Positions 56,473 to 64,000 of a stretch of 64,000 nt of DNA are shown in pieces. The notes beneath the pieces were generated by a model that saw only the letters and a list, made by a program, of their open reading frames with translations, was not told where the DNA came from and ran no database searches. This DNA is from Bacillota bacterium (GTDB lineage: Bacteria; Bacillota; Clostridia; Christensenellales; Aristaeellaceae). Position 1 is the stretch's first letter, and each line of letters opens with the position of its first letter. The translations under genes and the position numbers were made by a program. The DNA is taken from positions 1 to 64,000 of the forward strand of contig CAUJDI010000056.1 of assembly GCA_963169565.1 (NCBI GenBank), given 5' to 3'.

Positions 56473-57768
56473 ATGAGCAGGATCAGGCAAACGGCAGAGC
56501 TGGCCTTAATAGCGCTCCGTGACCTGGGCGCGGACAGCGCCGGCGTCCAGGCGCAGACAGGCAAAAAGAGCGAGTTCACCATCGAGGGCGGCAGGTTCAC
56601 CCTGCTGCGCACGACGATGGACAATTCCCTGAGCCTTCAGGCCATCAGGGATCATCGCCGCGGCAGCGTGTCCGGCAACAGCTTTGAAGAGGAGGCGGTG
56701 TACTCCGCCGCGCGCGACTGCGTCGCCTCCGCCGAGGCGGCCCAGCCCGACCCCGCCTGGGAGATGGCAGCGGACGGCCGGGGGACCTTCCGGGACGGCG
56801 CGCCGGAAGCGGACATAGTGAAGCTCTTTGACCGGACCCGCGAACTGATGGACAGCGTCCATCAGGAATACCCCAGGATCATCCTGGAGCAGGTCATCGC
56901 CGCGCACGCGAACCGGGAGGGGATCTACCTCAACAGCCATGGTGTGGAGTATGAGACCCTCAGCGGCCAGTATGAGGTCACGCTGATGTTCTCCGGCCAT
57001 GAGGGCGACAAGTCCTCCTCCTTCAATTATTCCGGCCTGGTCACCGACAGCCTGGACAAGCCCTTCCTGGAGCTGGGCAGCGTCCGGCAGAACCTGTCCG
57101 ACGCGGAGCGTCAGATCCATACGGAGCCGATGCAGGGCAAGTTCGAGGGGACGGTCATCTTCACCCCGGACTGCCTGGGGAGCATGCTGTCCGAACTGCT
57201 GGACAACTACGCCGCCGACAGAGTGCTGCTGGACGGCACCAGCCAGTGGAAGGACAGGCTGGGCGAGCAGGTCGCGGACCGGCGCGTCACCCTGTCCATG
57301 AAACCCCTGGACCCGCGGGTGGTCTGCGGGGAGCGCTACACCGCCGAGGGTTTCCTCTCGGAGGACTACGACGTGATCAGGGACGGCGTGCTCCGGCAGT
57401 TCATGCTGTCCAACTATGCCGCCAACAGGACCGGGAAAAAGCGCGCGCCCAACGGCTCGGGCAGCATGGTAATGGCACCGGGCACACAGATGCTTTCTCA
57501 GATGATTGCCGCCACAAAACAGGGCCTGCTGGTCTCCCGTTATTCCGGCGGCGCCGCCGGCACCAACGGGGAGTTTTCCGGCGTGGCCAAGAATTCCTTC
57601 CTCATCAAAAATGGCAAAATCGGTCCGGCAGTGTCGGAGACCATGATCTCCGGCAACCTGGCCGGCATGCTCAGCCGCGTCGCGGGCATCTCCAGGGAGA
57701 CTGTTGAGGACGGGATGACCTCCCTGCCCTGGCTGGCGGTGGAAGGCATCACGATCTCGGGGAAATGA
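56473..57768 (+). CDS. pmbA: TldE/PmbA-type protease subunit
   Basis: This 431-residue protein is homologous to the TldD-family fold but lacks the HExxxH zinc site, as expected for the non-catalytic TldE/PmbA partner. It overlaps no gene and is separated from tldD by one nucleotide, so the two subunits are made together. The PNGSGSMVMAPG and GAAGTNGEFSGVAKNSF segments are typical of PmbA. Confidence 0.92.
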   Translation: MSRIRQTAELALIALRDLGADSAGVQAQTGKKSEFTIEGGRFTLLRTTMDNSLSLQAIRDHRRGSVSGNSFEEEAVYSAARDCVASAEAAQPDPAWEMAADGRGTFRDGAPEADIVKLFDRTRELMDSVHQEYPRIILEQVIAAHANREGIYLNSHGVEYETLSGQYEVTLMFSGHEGDKSSSFNYSGLVTDSLDKPFLELGSVRQNLSDAERQIHTEPMQGKFEGTVIFTPDCLGSMLSELLDNYAADRVLLDGTSQWKDRLGEQVADRRVTLSMKPLDPRVVCGERYTAEGFLSEDYDVIRDGVLRQFMLSNYAANRTGKKRAPNGSGSMVMAPGTQMLSQMIAATKQGLLVSRYSGGAAGTNGEFSGVAKNSFLIKNGKIGPAVSETMISGNLAGMLSRVAGISRETVEDGMTSLPWLAVEGITISGK

Positions 57769-57790
57769 CAGAAATGACAGGGCAGACGGC

Positions 57791-58396
57791 ATGAAAGGCA
57801 GGTTCAGGGAATCCCTGAAGAGGGCGGACCCGCGCGCCTGGGTGGAGCTCTCCTCCCCGGTGACGCTGGGTTTTGCCCTGCTGGCCTTGCTGGCCACGCT
57901 GCTCCACGCTCTGACCGGCGGCGCGTCCACCCGCGCCCTGCTCTCCGTCTACCGTGCCCCGCTGTCGGACCCCCTGTTCATCCCGCGGCTCTTCCTGCAT
58001 GTGCTGGGCCACGCGGACCTCACCCACCTCACCGCCAACCTGGGCCTCCTGCTGGTGCTGGGGCCGGCGGCGGAGAAACGCTGGGGCGCTCTGCCTTTCC
58101 TGCTGCTCATCCTGACCACGGCGCTGGTGACCGGTCTGGTCCATATCATACTATCCCCCGCCACCCTCTCCCTGGGCGCCAGCGGTGTGGTGTTCATGCT
58201 GCTCCTCCTCTCCGCCGGCGCGGGCCGGGAGGGCGGCAAGGTACCGCTGACGCTCCTCCTGGCGGCCTTCATCTACCTGGGGCGCGAGGTCGCGGACGGT
58301 ATCACGCGCAGGGACATGATCTCCCAGCTGGCCCACGTCACCGGTGGCCTGTGCGGCATGGCCTTTGGTCTGCTGCTCAACAGGAAGCGCCCCTGA
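57791..58396 (+). CDS. Rhomboid-family intramembrane serine protease
   Basis: The 201-residue protein has about six membrane helices. The catalytic dyad is likely S131 in GASG (SLGASGVVFML) and H182 in LAHVTGG, and an HLTANLG segment corresponds to the helix-2 motif. It should cleave membrane protein substrates. It follows tldDE by 22 bp and may be cotranscribed. A strong terminator ends the unit. Confidence 0.87.
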   Translation: MKGRFRESLKRADPRAWVELSSPVTLGFALLALLATLLHALTGGASTRALLSVYRAPLSDPLFIPRLFLHVLGHADLTHLTANLGLLLVLGPAAEKRWGALPFLLLILTTALVTGLVHIILSPATLSLGASGVVFMLLLLSAGAGREGGKVPLTLLLAAFIYLGREVADGITRRDMISQLAHVTGGLCGMAFGLLLNRKRP

Positions 58397-58412
58397 TCAT
58401 CCGATCTGCACG

Positions 58413-58440
58413 CCGCGCGGCAAAAGCCGCGCGGTTTTTT
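58413..58440 (+). terminator. Strong intrinsic terminator after the rhomboid gene
   Basis: CCGCGCGGC (58413-58421) and GCCGCGCGG (58426-58434) pair perfectly over AAAA and are followed by six T. Confidence 0.9.
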
Positions 58441-58549
58441 ATGAAACGACGATTCTATGGTATGATGCCGCCGAAGAATTGAAAAAAACTTGCTCCCCGA
58501 TGAACCGTTCCCATCGTCCGGGCGACTACATGGATGAAAGGAGGCCGCG

Positions 58550-59053
58550 ATGCAAGAACGGGACCTGACCCTCGCCCAGCAAGGCGATCCCGCGGCCTTC
58601 GAGCGCCTGGTGACCCCTTACCTGAAAGGCCTCTTTGCCTTCATCAGAAGGCGTGCGGGGAACGAGGGGGAGGACGTCTACCAGGAGACCCTGCTGGCCG
58701 CCTGGCGGGCGATCCCCGGCTTCAGCGCCTCCTCCTCCCTGAAGACCTGGCTGTACGCCATCGCCGGCTACAAATGCGCGGACGCGCTTCGCCGGAAAGC
58801 GAGGTCCCCCCTCACGCAGGAAACGGACGAAACGCTGGGGGACGGGGGATTCGAGGAGGGCAGCCTGGAGAAGATCGACCTGAACACCGCGCTGAAGCGG
58901 CTGGACAGCGAGGACCAGGCCCTGCTCCAGCTGGTCTACCTGGAGGGATTCACGCTCAGGGAGTCCGCCTCCGTGCTGGGGATCCCCGAGGGAACGGTGA
59001 AAAGCAGACTGTACACGCTCAGAAAAACGCTGAAGGATCAGTTGGGGAGGTGA
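58550..59053 (+). CDS. ECF-type RNA polymerase sigma factor
   Basis: The 167-residue protein has sigma region 2 (DPAAFERLVTPYLKGLFAFI, DVYQETLLAAWRAI) and region 4 (QALLQLVYLEGFTLRESASVLGIPEGTVKSRLYTLRKTL). It starts at ATG 58550 with AAAGGAGG before. A small protein that may be its anti-sigma partner follows with an overlapping or adjacent start. Target promoters are unknown. Confidence 0.93.
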   Translation: MQERDLTLAQQGDPAAFERLVTPYLKGLFAFIRRRAGNEGEDVYQETLLAAWRAIPGFSASSSLKTWLYAIAGYKCADALRRKARSPLTQETDETLGDGGFEEGSLEKIDLNTALKRLDSEDQALLQLVYLEGFTLRESASVLGIPEGTVKSRLYTLRKTLKDQLGR

Positions 59054-59058
59054 AGGAG

Positions 59059-59370
59059 ATGGAGATGGACGCGCTGCGGGAGAAGATGCCGCGCTACATC
59101 AGGGGCGCGCTGCCGGAGGAAGAGATGCTGGAAGTCAGCCAGGCACTGGCGGACAGCACGGAAGCGATCGAGGAAATGCGCTTCTGTCTCATGATGCGTC
59201 AGGCAGTCCTGCCGGAGGACGCCTCCCTTCCCGCTTTCCCGAACCTTTCAGAGCAGGGCGGGACGGCCCCCTCCCTCCTTCCCCGGTCGGTCAGCCGCAG
59301 CGTGAACCTGCTGCGCGGCGCCGCAAACGTCACAAGGAGCGCGATCCGCACCGCAATCAACTTTCTATAG
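59059..59370 (+). CDS. Small protein after the sigma factor, possible anti-sigma
   Basis: ATG 59059, 9 nt after GGGAGG that lies in the sigma 3' end, gives 103 residues; GTG 59050 is the alternative. The N-terminal half (LREKMPRYIRGALPEEEMLEVSQAL) is like the zinc-less start of cytoplasmic anti-sigma domains, and the C-terminus is basic and hydrophobic (SRSVNLLRGAANVTRSAIRT). No clear membrane helix is seen, so it may be a soluble regulator or peripheral membrane protein. Assignment is by position. Confidence 0.65.
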   Translation: MEMDALREKMPRYIRGALPEEEMLEVSQALADSTEAIEEMRFCLMMRQAVLPEDASLPAFPNLSEQGGTAPSLLPRSVSRSVNLLRGAANVTRSAIRTAINFL

Positions 59371-59398
59371 GAACACAACAATACAGAAGGAGACAGGT

Positions 59399-59767
59399 AT
59401 GAGCGATTTCAATGAAGACAGGAAACACGGACGCAGCAAGGACATGAACGAACTGAGCGACGTGCTTGAAACGGTGAGCGAGAAGGTACCCCGGCTCATC
59501 CGCGAGGTGATGGGCAGCCTGTACAGCAAGGATACCGGCGCCGCCATGGGCCAGTCCGTCGGCGCTTACTACAGGGAGTTGGTCGCCTCCGGCATCCCGC
59601 AGGACGCGGCGCTTCAGATGGCGAAGGAATTCTCCTTCTCCATGAAGAACTTCGACTTCGGCGGCGGAAAGCCGCAGGGAAAGAGCGAAGGGGGCAAGGG
59701 CAGAAGCTATCGCTTCCAGTTCGGCGATGACCAGGAAGACGACGAAGGGCAAGACAGCGCGGAATAA
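59399..59767 (+). CDS. Hypothetical protein in the ECF sigma operon
   Basis: A 122-residue acidic/basic mixed protein with helical N-terminal half (LSDVLETVSEKVPRLIREVM) and a glycine/charge-rich low-complexity tail. AAGGAGACAGGT precedes the ATG. No family recognised. Codon texture and tight spacing indicate a real gene cotranscribed with the sigma factor. Confidence 0.7.
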   Translation: MSDFNEDRKHGRSKDMNELSDVLETVSEKVPRLIREVMGSLYSKDTGAAMGQSVGAYYRELVASGIPQDAALQMAKEFSFSMKNFDFGGGKPQGKSEGGKGRSYRFQFGDDQEDDEGQDSAE

Positions 59768-59784
59768 ACGACAGGACGGATGGC

Positions 59785-60021
59785 ATGGGTGAAAAGAAAA
59801 CGGGGAAACTGAGGGCCGCCGTCAGCGTCCTTCGCCTGATCGGCATCGCGCCGGGCATCCTCTTCCGCTCCGTCTCCGCCTTCCGGCGGTTCAAAAGCAG
59901 CTACGTGAAAGCTGCCGCCGCGGAAGGCCTGCCGGAATCCCTGGCCAGGGAACTGGCTGACCAGCTCGCTCCGACGTCAGTCGTCAGGGACATGATCAGA
60001 AAACAGCGAGGAGAAAGATGA
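59785..60021 (+). CDS. Hypothetical small protein in the ECF sigma operon
   Basis: A 78-residue, very basic protein with a central hydrophobic stretch (VLRLIGIAPGILFRSVSAF) that could associate with membrane, and a helical second half. No family recognised. It follows the previous gene by 17 bp and overlaps the next by 4 bp. Confidence 0.65.
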   Translation: MGEKKTGKLRAAVSVLRLIGIAPGILFRSVSAFRRFKSSYVKAAAAEGLPESLARELADQLAPTSVVRDMIRKQRGER

Positions 60022-60230
60022 AAAACAGGAAGGAAAACGCCGCCATGCTGCAAAGCCTGGCGAGGCTGAGCGGTCAGACGATCCCGGGCCGGCTGTCGCA
60101 GAAAAGCCGGTACGGGGCAAGCCCCGGCGCCTGTGGCGCCTGGACGGACTGCCTGGCACGGGAGGAAGGGAGCACGCTGAACAGCCCCTGCTCCATATAC
60201 ACCCCCGGTTGGTATGTGCGCGGGTATTGA
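60018..60230 (+). CDS. Hypothetical small protein ending the ECF sigma operon
   Basis: A 70-residue protein coupled to the previous gene by an ATGA overlap. It has three cysteines and a Gly/Pro/Tyr-rich tail (SIYTPGWYVRGY). No family recognised and no signal peptide. Coupling is the main support. Confidence 0.55.
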   Translation: MKNRKENAAMLQSLARLSGQTIPGRLSQKSRYGASPGACGAWTDCLAREEGSTLNSPCSIYTPGWYVRGY

Positions 60231-60253
60231 TCCCCATAGGAGACATACATCAG

Positions 60254-60275
60254 AGCCGCCCTGAAAAGGGCGGCT
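60254..60275. terminator. Convergent terminator between the ECF operon and smsCB
   Basis: AGCCGCCCT (60254-60262) and AGGGCGGCT (60267-60275) pair perfectly over GAAA. It sits between convergent genes and may serve both strands. Confidence 0.7.
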
Positions 60276-60297
60276 CCGGCATTATTCTTGTAGATCG

Positions 60298-61233
60298 TTA
60301 CTTCAGGAACCCATCAATGATCCTTGCTTCGGCCTCCGCCTCCGTCAGCCCCAGGGTGCGCAGCTTGAGGATCTGTTCGCTCGCGATCCTGCCGATGGCG
60401 GCCTCATGGATCAGCGCCGCGTCCGGGCTCAGCGCGTCCAGCTGGGGGGCGGCCGTGACCACCGCCTCATCCGCCAGGATCGCGTCACAGGAGGAATGCC
60501 CCGTGCAGCGTGCCTTTCCGACGATGCGGCTGAAGAACTCCTGCCGGGACCGCCCGCGGGCCACGGAACGGCTCACCACGTCGCAGCCGCTGCCCTCCCC
60601 TTCCATCACCACGTCAAAGCGGGTCCTGGCGTGCTGGTCCCCGTCGGTCAGCAGACGCTCGCGGATGATCAGCCTGGCGCGCGCCTTGAGCACGGCGGTC
60701 GTCACACGGTCGCTCTCATCCACCCCGCTGAGCTGGACGGTTTCAATGCTCAGGCTGGCGTCCTCCTCCAGATAGATGTCGCTGACCGGGTCGATCCGAC
60801 GGCTGCCGGACCCGCCGCCCTCGCCGATGTGCTTCTCCTCATATCTCACTTCTGCCCCGCGGCTGATAAAGAAGCGGTGCACGCCGTTGTGTTTGGCCGT
60901 GCCGCCGTCATCGGTGTGCACGCCGCATCCGGCGACGATCGTCACCTTCGCGCCCTCGCCGACGTAAAAGTCGTTGTAGGTCAGGTCCTCGACGTTCCCG
61001 TGGGACACAACAGCCGGGATATAGACCGTTTCCCCCGGTGTCCCGGTCGCGACGTGGATCTCGATCCCGGGTTTGCCTTCCCGGTGCGGGATGATCCTGA
61101 TGTTGTCCGTGGAGCGTCTGCCGGCGCAGCCGGAATCCTGGCGGATGTTGTACGCGCCTTTGAACTCGCCCTTAAAGCCCGCGACCGTGCCGAGCAGTTT
61201 TTCAGACACAGGGTTGAGCAGGTCGATCTTCAT
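60298..61233 (-). CDS. smsB: SufB/SufD-like Fe-S scaffold protein of a minimal system (SmsB)
   Basis: The 311-residue protein is a short SufB/SufD beta-helix protein (GVHRFFISRGAEVRYEEKHIGEG, later FFSRIVGKARCTGHSSCDAILADE, and an HEAAIGRIASEQIL C-terminal motif with the cluster-relevant Glu/His region). Its small size and pairing with a single SufC-type ATPase match the reduced SMS (SUF-like minimal) system described in archaea and anaerobic bacteria. No SufS, SufU or SufE gene is adjacent. It overlaps smsC by 4 bp. Confidence 0.87.
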   Translation of the reverse strand: MKIDLLNPVSEKLLGTVAGFKGEFKGAYNIRQDSGCAGRRSTDNIRIIPHREGKPGIEIHVATGTPGETVYIPAVVSHGNVEDLTYNDFYVGEGAKVTIVAGCGVHTDDGGTAKHNGVHRFFISRGAEVRYEEKHIGEGGGSGSRRIDPVSDIYLEEDASLSIETVQLSGVDESDRVTTAVLKARARLIIRERLLTDGDQHARTRFDVVMEGEGSGCDVVSRSVARGRSRQEFFSRIVGKARCTGHSSCDAILADEAVVTAAPQLDALSPDAALIHEAAIGRIASEQILKLRTLGLTEAEAEARIIDGFLK

Positions 61234-61952
61234 GCGCCCACCTTTCTGCCCACGGGGCAGTGGCCGGCGATCTCCCCCGCCATCAGGCGGGGCATGATCT
61301 CTTCCATCGGCCCCTGATCCCGAAGCTGCCCTGAGGAGATGACGACGATCTCGTCAGCGATCTCAAGGATGCGCTCCTGATGGGAGATGACCACCATCGT
61401 CATGCCCTGTCGCTTCAGGGAGCCAAAAACCTCGACCAGGCCGTTGAATGACCACATGTCGATGCCGGCCTCCGGCTCGTCAAAGAAGGACACCCGCGTC
61501 CCGCGCGCCAGGACGGTGGCGATCTCCACGCGCTTGATCTCCCCGCCCGACAGGCTGCCGTCCACCTCGCGGTTGATGTAGTCCATCGTGCACAGCCCGA
61601 CTTTGCCGGTCAGGTCGCACATCTCGTCAAAGCTCAGCAACCGCCCCGCCGAGGTCTCCAGCAGTTCCTGCACCGTCAGCCCCTTGAAGCGAACGGGGGT
61701 CTGAAAACCGTAGCTGATGCCCAGTCTGGCCCGCTGCGTGACGTCAAGGTCTGTGATATCGCGCCCGTCAAGCCACACGCTGCCCGAGCTGGGCGCCACA
61801 AGACCTGCGAAGATCTTGGCCAGCGTGGTCTTCCCACCGCCGTTGGGCCCGGTGACCACCGTCAGTTTGCCGCCGGGGATGACCAGGGACAGGTCCCTGA
61901 TGATTTCCCCGCCGTCCGGGTAGACCAGGCTCACATTCCTCAGTTCCAGCAA
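61230..61952 (-). CDS. smsC: SufC-like ATPase of a minimal Fe-S system (SmsC)
   Basis: A TTG start at 61952, just downstream of GGAGGG, is preferred over TTG 61970, whose third and fourth codons are that ribosome site. The 240-residue ABC ATPase has Walker A (VTGPNGGGKTTLAKIF), the signature (GSLSGGEIKRVEIATVLARG), Walker B (VSFFDEPEAGIDMWS) and the H-loop (VVISHQERIL). The DEPEAGID form is typical of SufC. It is first in the operon with smsB. Confidence 0.9.
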   Translation of the reverse strand: MLELRNVSLVYPDGGEIIRDLSLVIPGGKLTVVTGPNGGGKTTLAKIFAGLVAPSSGSVWLDGRDITDLDVTQRARLGISYGFQTPVRFKGLTVQELLETSAGRLLSFDEMCDLTGKVGLCTMDYINREVDGSLSGGEIKRVEIATVLARGTRVSFFDEPEAGIDMWSFNGLVEVFGSLKRQGMTMVVISHQERILEIADEIVVISSGQLRDQGPMEEIMPRLMAGEIAGHCPVGRKVGA

Positions 61953-62139
61953 TCCGTTCCCTCCGCGCAACCGGGATCAACCGGCCGATTTCCAAAAGAG
62001 ATTGTACCCTTTCATCCGGATGTCCATCGTTTTCTCTCCGCACGGACGCCAGGCAACCGTTTCACCGGGTCCTTTCCTTGACGCGTGATACCGCAAAACC
62101 TACAATGGTTCCCATCATCCGGGGGGGAGGCGTCCGCAT

Positions 62140-63039
62140 ATGAACAGGAACAAGGGGGCCGGAAGCCTGATGCTGCTGGCCGCCGCCGTCATCTGGGGCA
62201 GCACCTTTGTCGCCCAGAGCCTGGGCATGCGCCACATCGGTGCCTTTACCTTCCAGGCGGTGCGCTCCCTCCTGGGCGCCCTTGCGCTCTGGCCGGTCAT
62301 CCTGCTGAATGACCGCATTGTAAAAAGGAAGGAAGGCGGAGCCAGGCGGGGGGACAGGCGCGCCCTGCTCATCGGCGGCACGCTGTGCGGGCTGGTGCTG
62401 TTCGCCGCGGTCAACCTGCAGCAGTTCGGGCTGAAGGAGACCACCGCGGGCAAGGCGGGTTTCCTGACCGCGCTGTACATCCTGATCGTGCCGCTGTACG
62501 GCCTGCTGTTCGGGCACAGGGTGCGCCCGGTGATGTGGCTGTCGGTGGCACTGGCGGGGGCCGGGCTGTACCTGCTGAGCGTGACGGAAGCGTTCACCGT
62601 CATACGGGGCGACGTGCTGCTGATCCTCTGCGCCTTTGCCTTCGCGGCGCAGATCCTGCTGGTGGACCATTACGCCGTCAGGGTCAGCGGGATGAAGCTG
62701 TGCGCGGTCCAGTTCCTGGTCTGCGGCCTGCTGTCCGGCATCGCGATGTTCATCTTTGAATCCCCTAGCGCCGGCACGATCCTGGCTGCCGCCGGGCCCC
62801 TGCTGTATGCCGGGGTGCTGTCCTCCGGCGTGGCCTACACGCTGCAGATCCTGGCCCAGCGCACCACGCCGCCGGCCCTCGCCTCGCTGCTGATGAGCCT
62901 GGAGGCGGTGTTCGCCGTATTCACCGGGATGCTGGTGCTGGGCGAGATGCCTTCGCTGCGCGAGGTCATCGGCAGCGCGCTGATGTTCCTTGCCATCATT
63001 GTGTCCCAGCGCGCCGAACAGCCCCGGCTGCCCGCCTGA
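62140..63039 (+). CDS. EamA-family (DMT superfamily) transporter
   Basis: The 299-residue protein has about ten membrane helices formed by two EamA repeats (AAVIWGSTFVAQSLGMRHIG, and the second near GVLSSGVAYTLQILAQRTTPPALASLLMSLEAVF). Such carriers export or import metabolites; specificity is unknown. It is divergent from smsCB and a single transcription unit. Confidence 0.92.
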   Translation: MNRNKGAGSLMLLAAAVIWGSTFVAQSLGMRHIGAFTFQAVRSLLGALALWPVILLNDRIVKRKEGGARRGDRRALLIGGTLCGLVLFAAVNLQQFGLKETTAGKAGFLTALYILIVPLYGLLFGHRVRPVMWLSVALAGAGLYLLSVTEAFTVIRGDVLLILCAFAFAAQILLVDHYAVRVSGMKLCAVQFLVCGLLSGIAMFIFESPSAGTILAAAGPLLYAGVLSSGVAYTLQILAQRTTPPALASLLMSLEAVFAVFTGMLVLGEMPSLREVIGSALMFLAIIVSQRAEQPRLPA

Positions 63040-63112
63040 GGAATCCCGGGGTGGGACACAAAAAACCCAGTCAGATCCGGCGAAAACAACAGAAGGCTGC
63101 GAAAAACTGTGC

Positions 63113-63118
63113 TATACT
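63113..63118 (+). promoter_or_regulatory. TATACT -10 box of the ABC ATPase gene
   Basis: TATACT lies 40 nt before the ATG; the -35 region is weak. Confidence 0.4.
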
Positions 63119-63158
63119 CTGCCCGCGCAGTTTTGTCATTCCATGAAGGAGGACCGGC

Positions 63159-64000
63159 ATGGTACTTGAGATTCTGGACATCAAGAAGAGCTTTGGTGAG
63201 AGGGAAGTCCTTCACGGCATTTCCTTCGCCGTGTCCAGCGGCCGGGCGATGGGTTTCCTGGGCCGCAACGGCGCGGGCAAGTCCACCACCATCCGCTGCC
63301 TGATGGACGTCTTCCGCCCCGACAGCGGGCGTTTCCTGCTGGACAGCGTCCCGTTTCAGCCGCGGAAGATGAAGATCGGCTATCTGCCCGAGGAACGGGG
63401 CATGTACCAGAAGAACGAAGTGCTCGCCCAACTGGTCTACTTTGCCCGCCTGCGCGGAGCAAATCAAACGGATGCGCTGAAGAGCGCCAATCACTGGGTC
63501 GACTATTTCCAGCTGGGCGACTATAAAAGGAAAAAGCTGGAGACGCTGTCCAAAGGCAACCAGCAGAAGATCCAGATCGCCCAGGCCTTCCTCAACGAAC
63601 CGGACATCCTCATCCTGGACGAGCCTTTTTCAGGGCTGGATCCGGTGAACGCCCAGGTGTTCAAGGACGCCATCAAGAGTTTCGTGAAGGAAGGCCGGCT
63701 GGTCATCTTCTCCTCCCATCAGATGGGGTACGTGGAGGAGGTCTGCGACGACGTGACCCTCATTCATGAGGGACGCATCCTGCTGTCCGGCGACCTGTCG
63801 GACATCAAACTGGAGGAAGGCCGAAGCAAGCTCTTCCTCTCCCTGCTGGACGAGGGGGACAGTTCCCTGCCGGAAATAATGCACAGGGCCTTCCCGGGCA
63901 TCCTGATCACCCCGGCGCACGGGGGATTCATCCTGGACACGCAGGGTGAGGACAGGCAGGGCGACCTGCTCAAATGGCTGTCCGCGCAGGACCTGGTCAT
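63159..64000 (+). CDS. NatA-like ABC transporter ATPase (3' end outside window)
   Basis: From ATG 63159, after AAGGAGGACC, the frame is open to the window end (280 codons). Walker A (FLGRNGAGKSTTIRCLMD), the Q-loop segment YLPEERGMYQK, the signature (LSKGNQQKIQIAQAFL), Walker B (ILILDEPFSGLDPVN) and the H-loop (IFSSHQMGYVEEVCDD) are present. The order and C-terminal tail after the ATPase core resemble NatA-type ATPases, so an ABC-2 permease gene should follow. Substrate unknown. Confidence 0.9.
   Translation, partial: MVLEILDIKKSFGEREVLHGISFAVSSGRAMGFLGRNGAGKSTTIRCLMDVFRPDSGRFLLDSVPFQPRKMKIGYLPEERGMYQKNEVLAQLVYFARLRGANQTDALKSANHWVDYFQLGDYKRKKLETLSKGNQQKIQIAQAFLNEPDILILDEPFSGLDPVNAQVFKDAIKSFVKEGRLVIFSSHQMGYVEEVCDDVTLIHEGRILLSGDLSDIKLEEGRSKLFLSLLDEGDSSLPEIMHRAFPGILITPAHGGFILDTQGEDRQGDLLKWLSAQDLV

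Noticed and set aside
58534-59370. A single 278-residue protein spanning the sigma factor in another frame
   Set aside because: The first two thirds are an out-of-frame shadow of the sigma gene; only the part from 59059 is a plausible protein.

Overview
The window looks like the chromosome of a high-GC member of the Bacillota, probably Clostridia. The evidence is the strong AGGAGG-type ribosome sites, frequent TTG/GTG starts, YesM/YesN two-component genes, a minimal SmsC-SmsB iron-sulfur pair and AraC-coupled sugar ABC systems. A gut or rumen lineage related to Christensenellales/Aristaeellaceae is a guess; no rRNA or marker protein settles it.

Positions 1-577 hold the tail of a YfbK-like von Willebrand protein and a tRNA-Val(GAC) gene with its own promoter. 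A 47-bp copy of the tRNA 3' end recurs at 32848-32894. The 32.3 kb between the copies reads as one integrated genetic island. It carries a tyrosine integrase next to the right end, a repressor/excisionase-type switch, a CHC2 primase-like protein and a DUF3987 protein. It has no capsid or conjugation genes. Both ends share a 25-bp subterminal repeat, and the left end carries a terminator that replaces the native tRNA terminator now stranded at the right end.

The cargo (945-26536) is a two-winged catabolic locus around a YesM/YesN two-component system. The left wing (minus strand) holds a PPC-domain protein, two GH2 glycosidase paralogs, a sugar ABC importer, two TIM-barrel isomerase/epimerase-type proteins and a Gfo/Idh/MocA dehydrogenase. 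The right wing (plus strand) holds a second PPC protein, a second ABC importer, an RraA-family aldolase, a zinc dehydrogenase, an HMG-CoA lyase-like enzyme, an HMG-CoA reductase, an iron alcohol dehydrogenase and a LarA-family racemase. My reading is that imported glycosides are cleaved inside the cell and a mevalonate- or HMG-like branched acid may be degraded to acetyl-CoA and acetoacetate. The substrate is not proven.

Downstream of the island's right end is an AT-rich PLD-helicase-DUF3427 gene, probably acquired separately. It and a GNAT gene are flanked by two diverged copies of a ~120-bp intergenic repeat. From about 37 kb the content is more ordinary chromosome: a secreted protein, shikimate dehydrogenase, a radical SAM protein, transketolase, an MFS transporter, an AAA ATPase, a B12-binding protein with a MacB-like ABC transporter and an FAD/Fe-S oxidoreductase, an SH3 protein, divergent CorA and MgtA magnesium transporters, TldD/TldE, a rhomboid protease, an ECF sigma operon with four small unknown proteins, SmsCB, a DMT transporter and a truncated NatA-like ABC ATPase. 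The least explained regions are the island cargo, the B12/ABC/FAD operon, the structured corA-mgtA intergenic region and the small proteins of the ECF operon.
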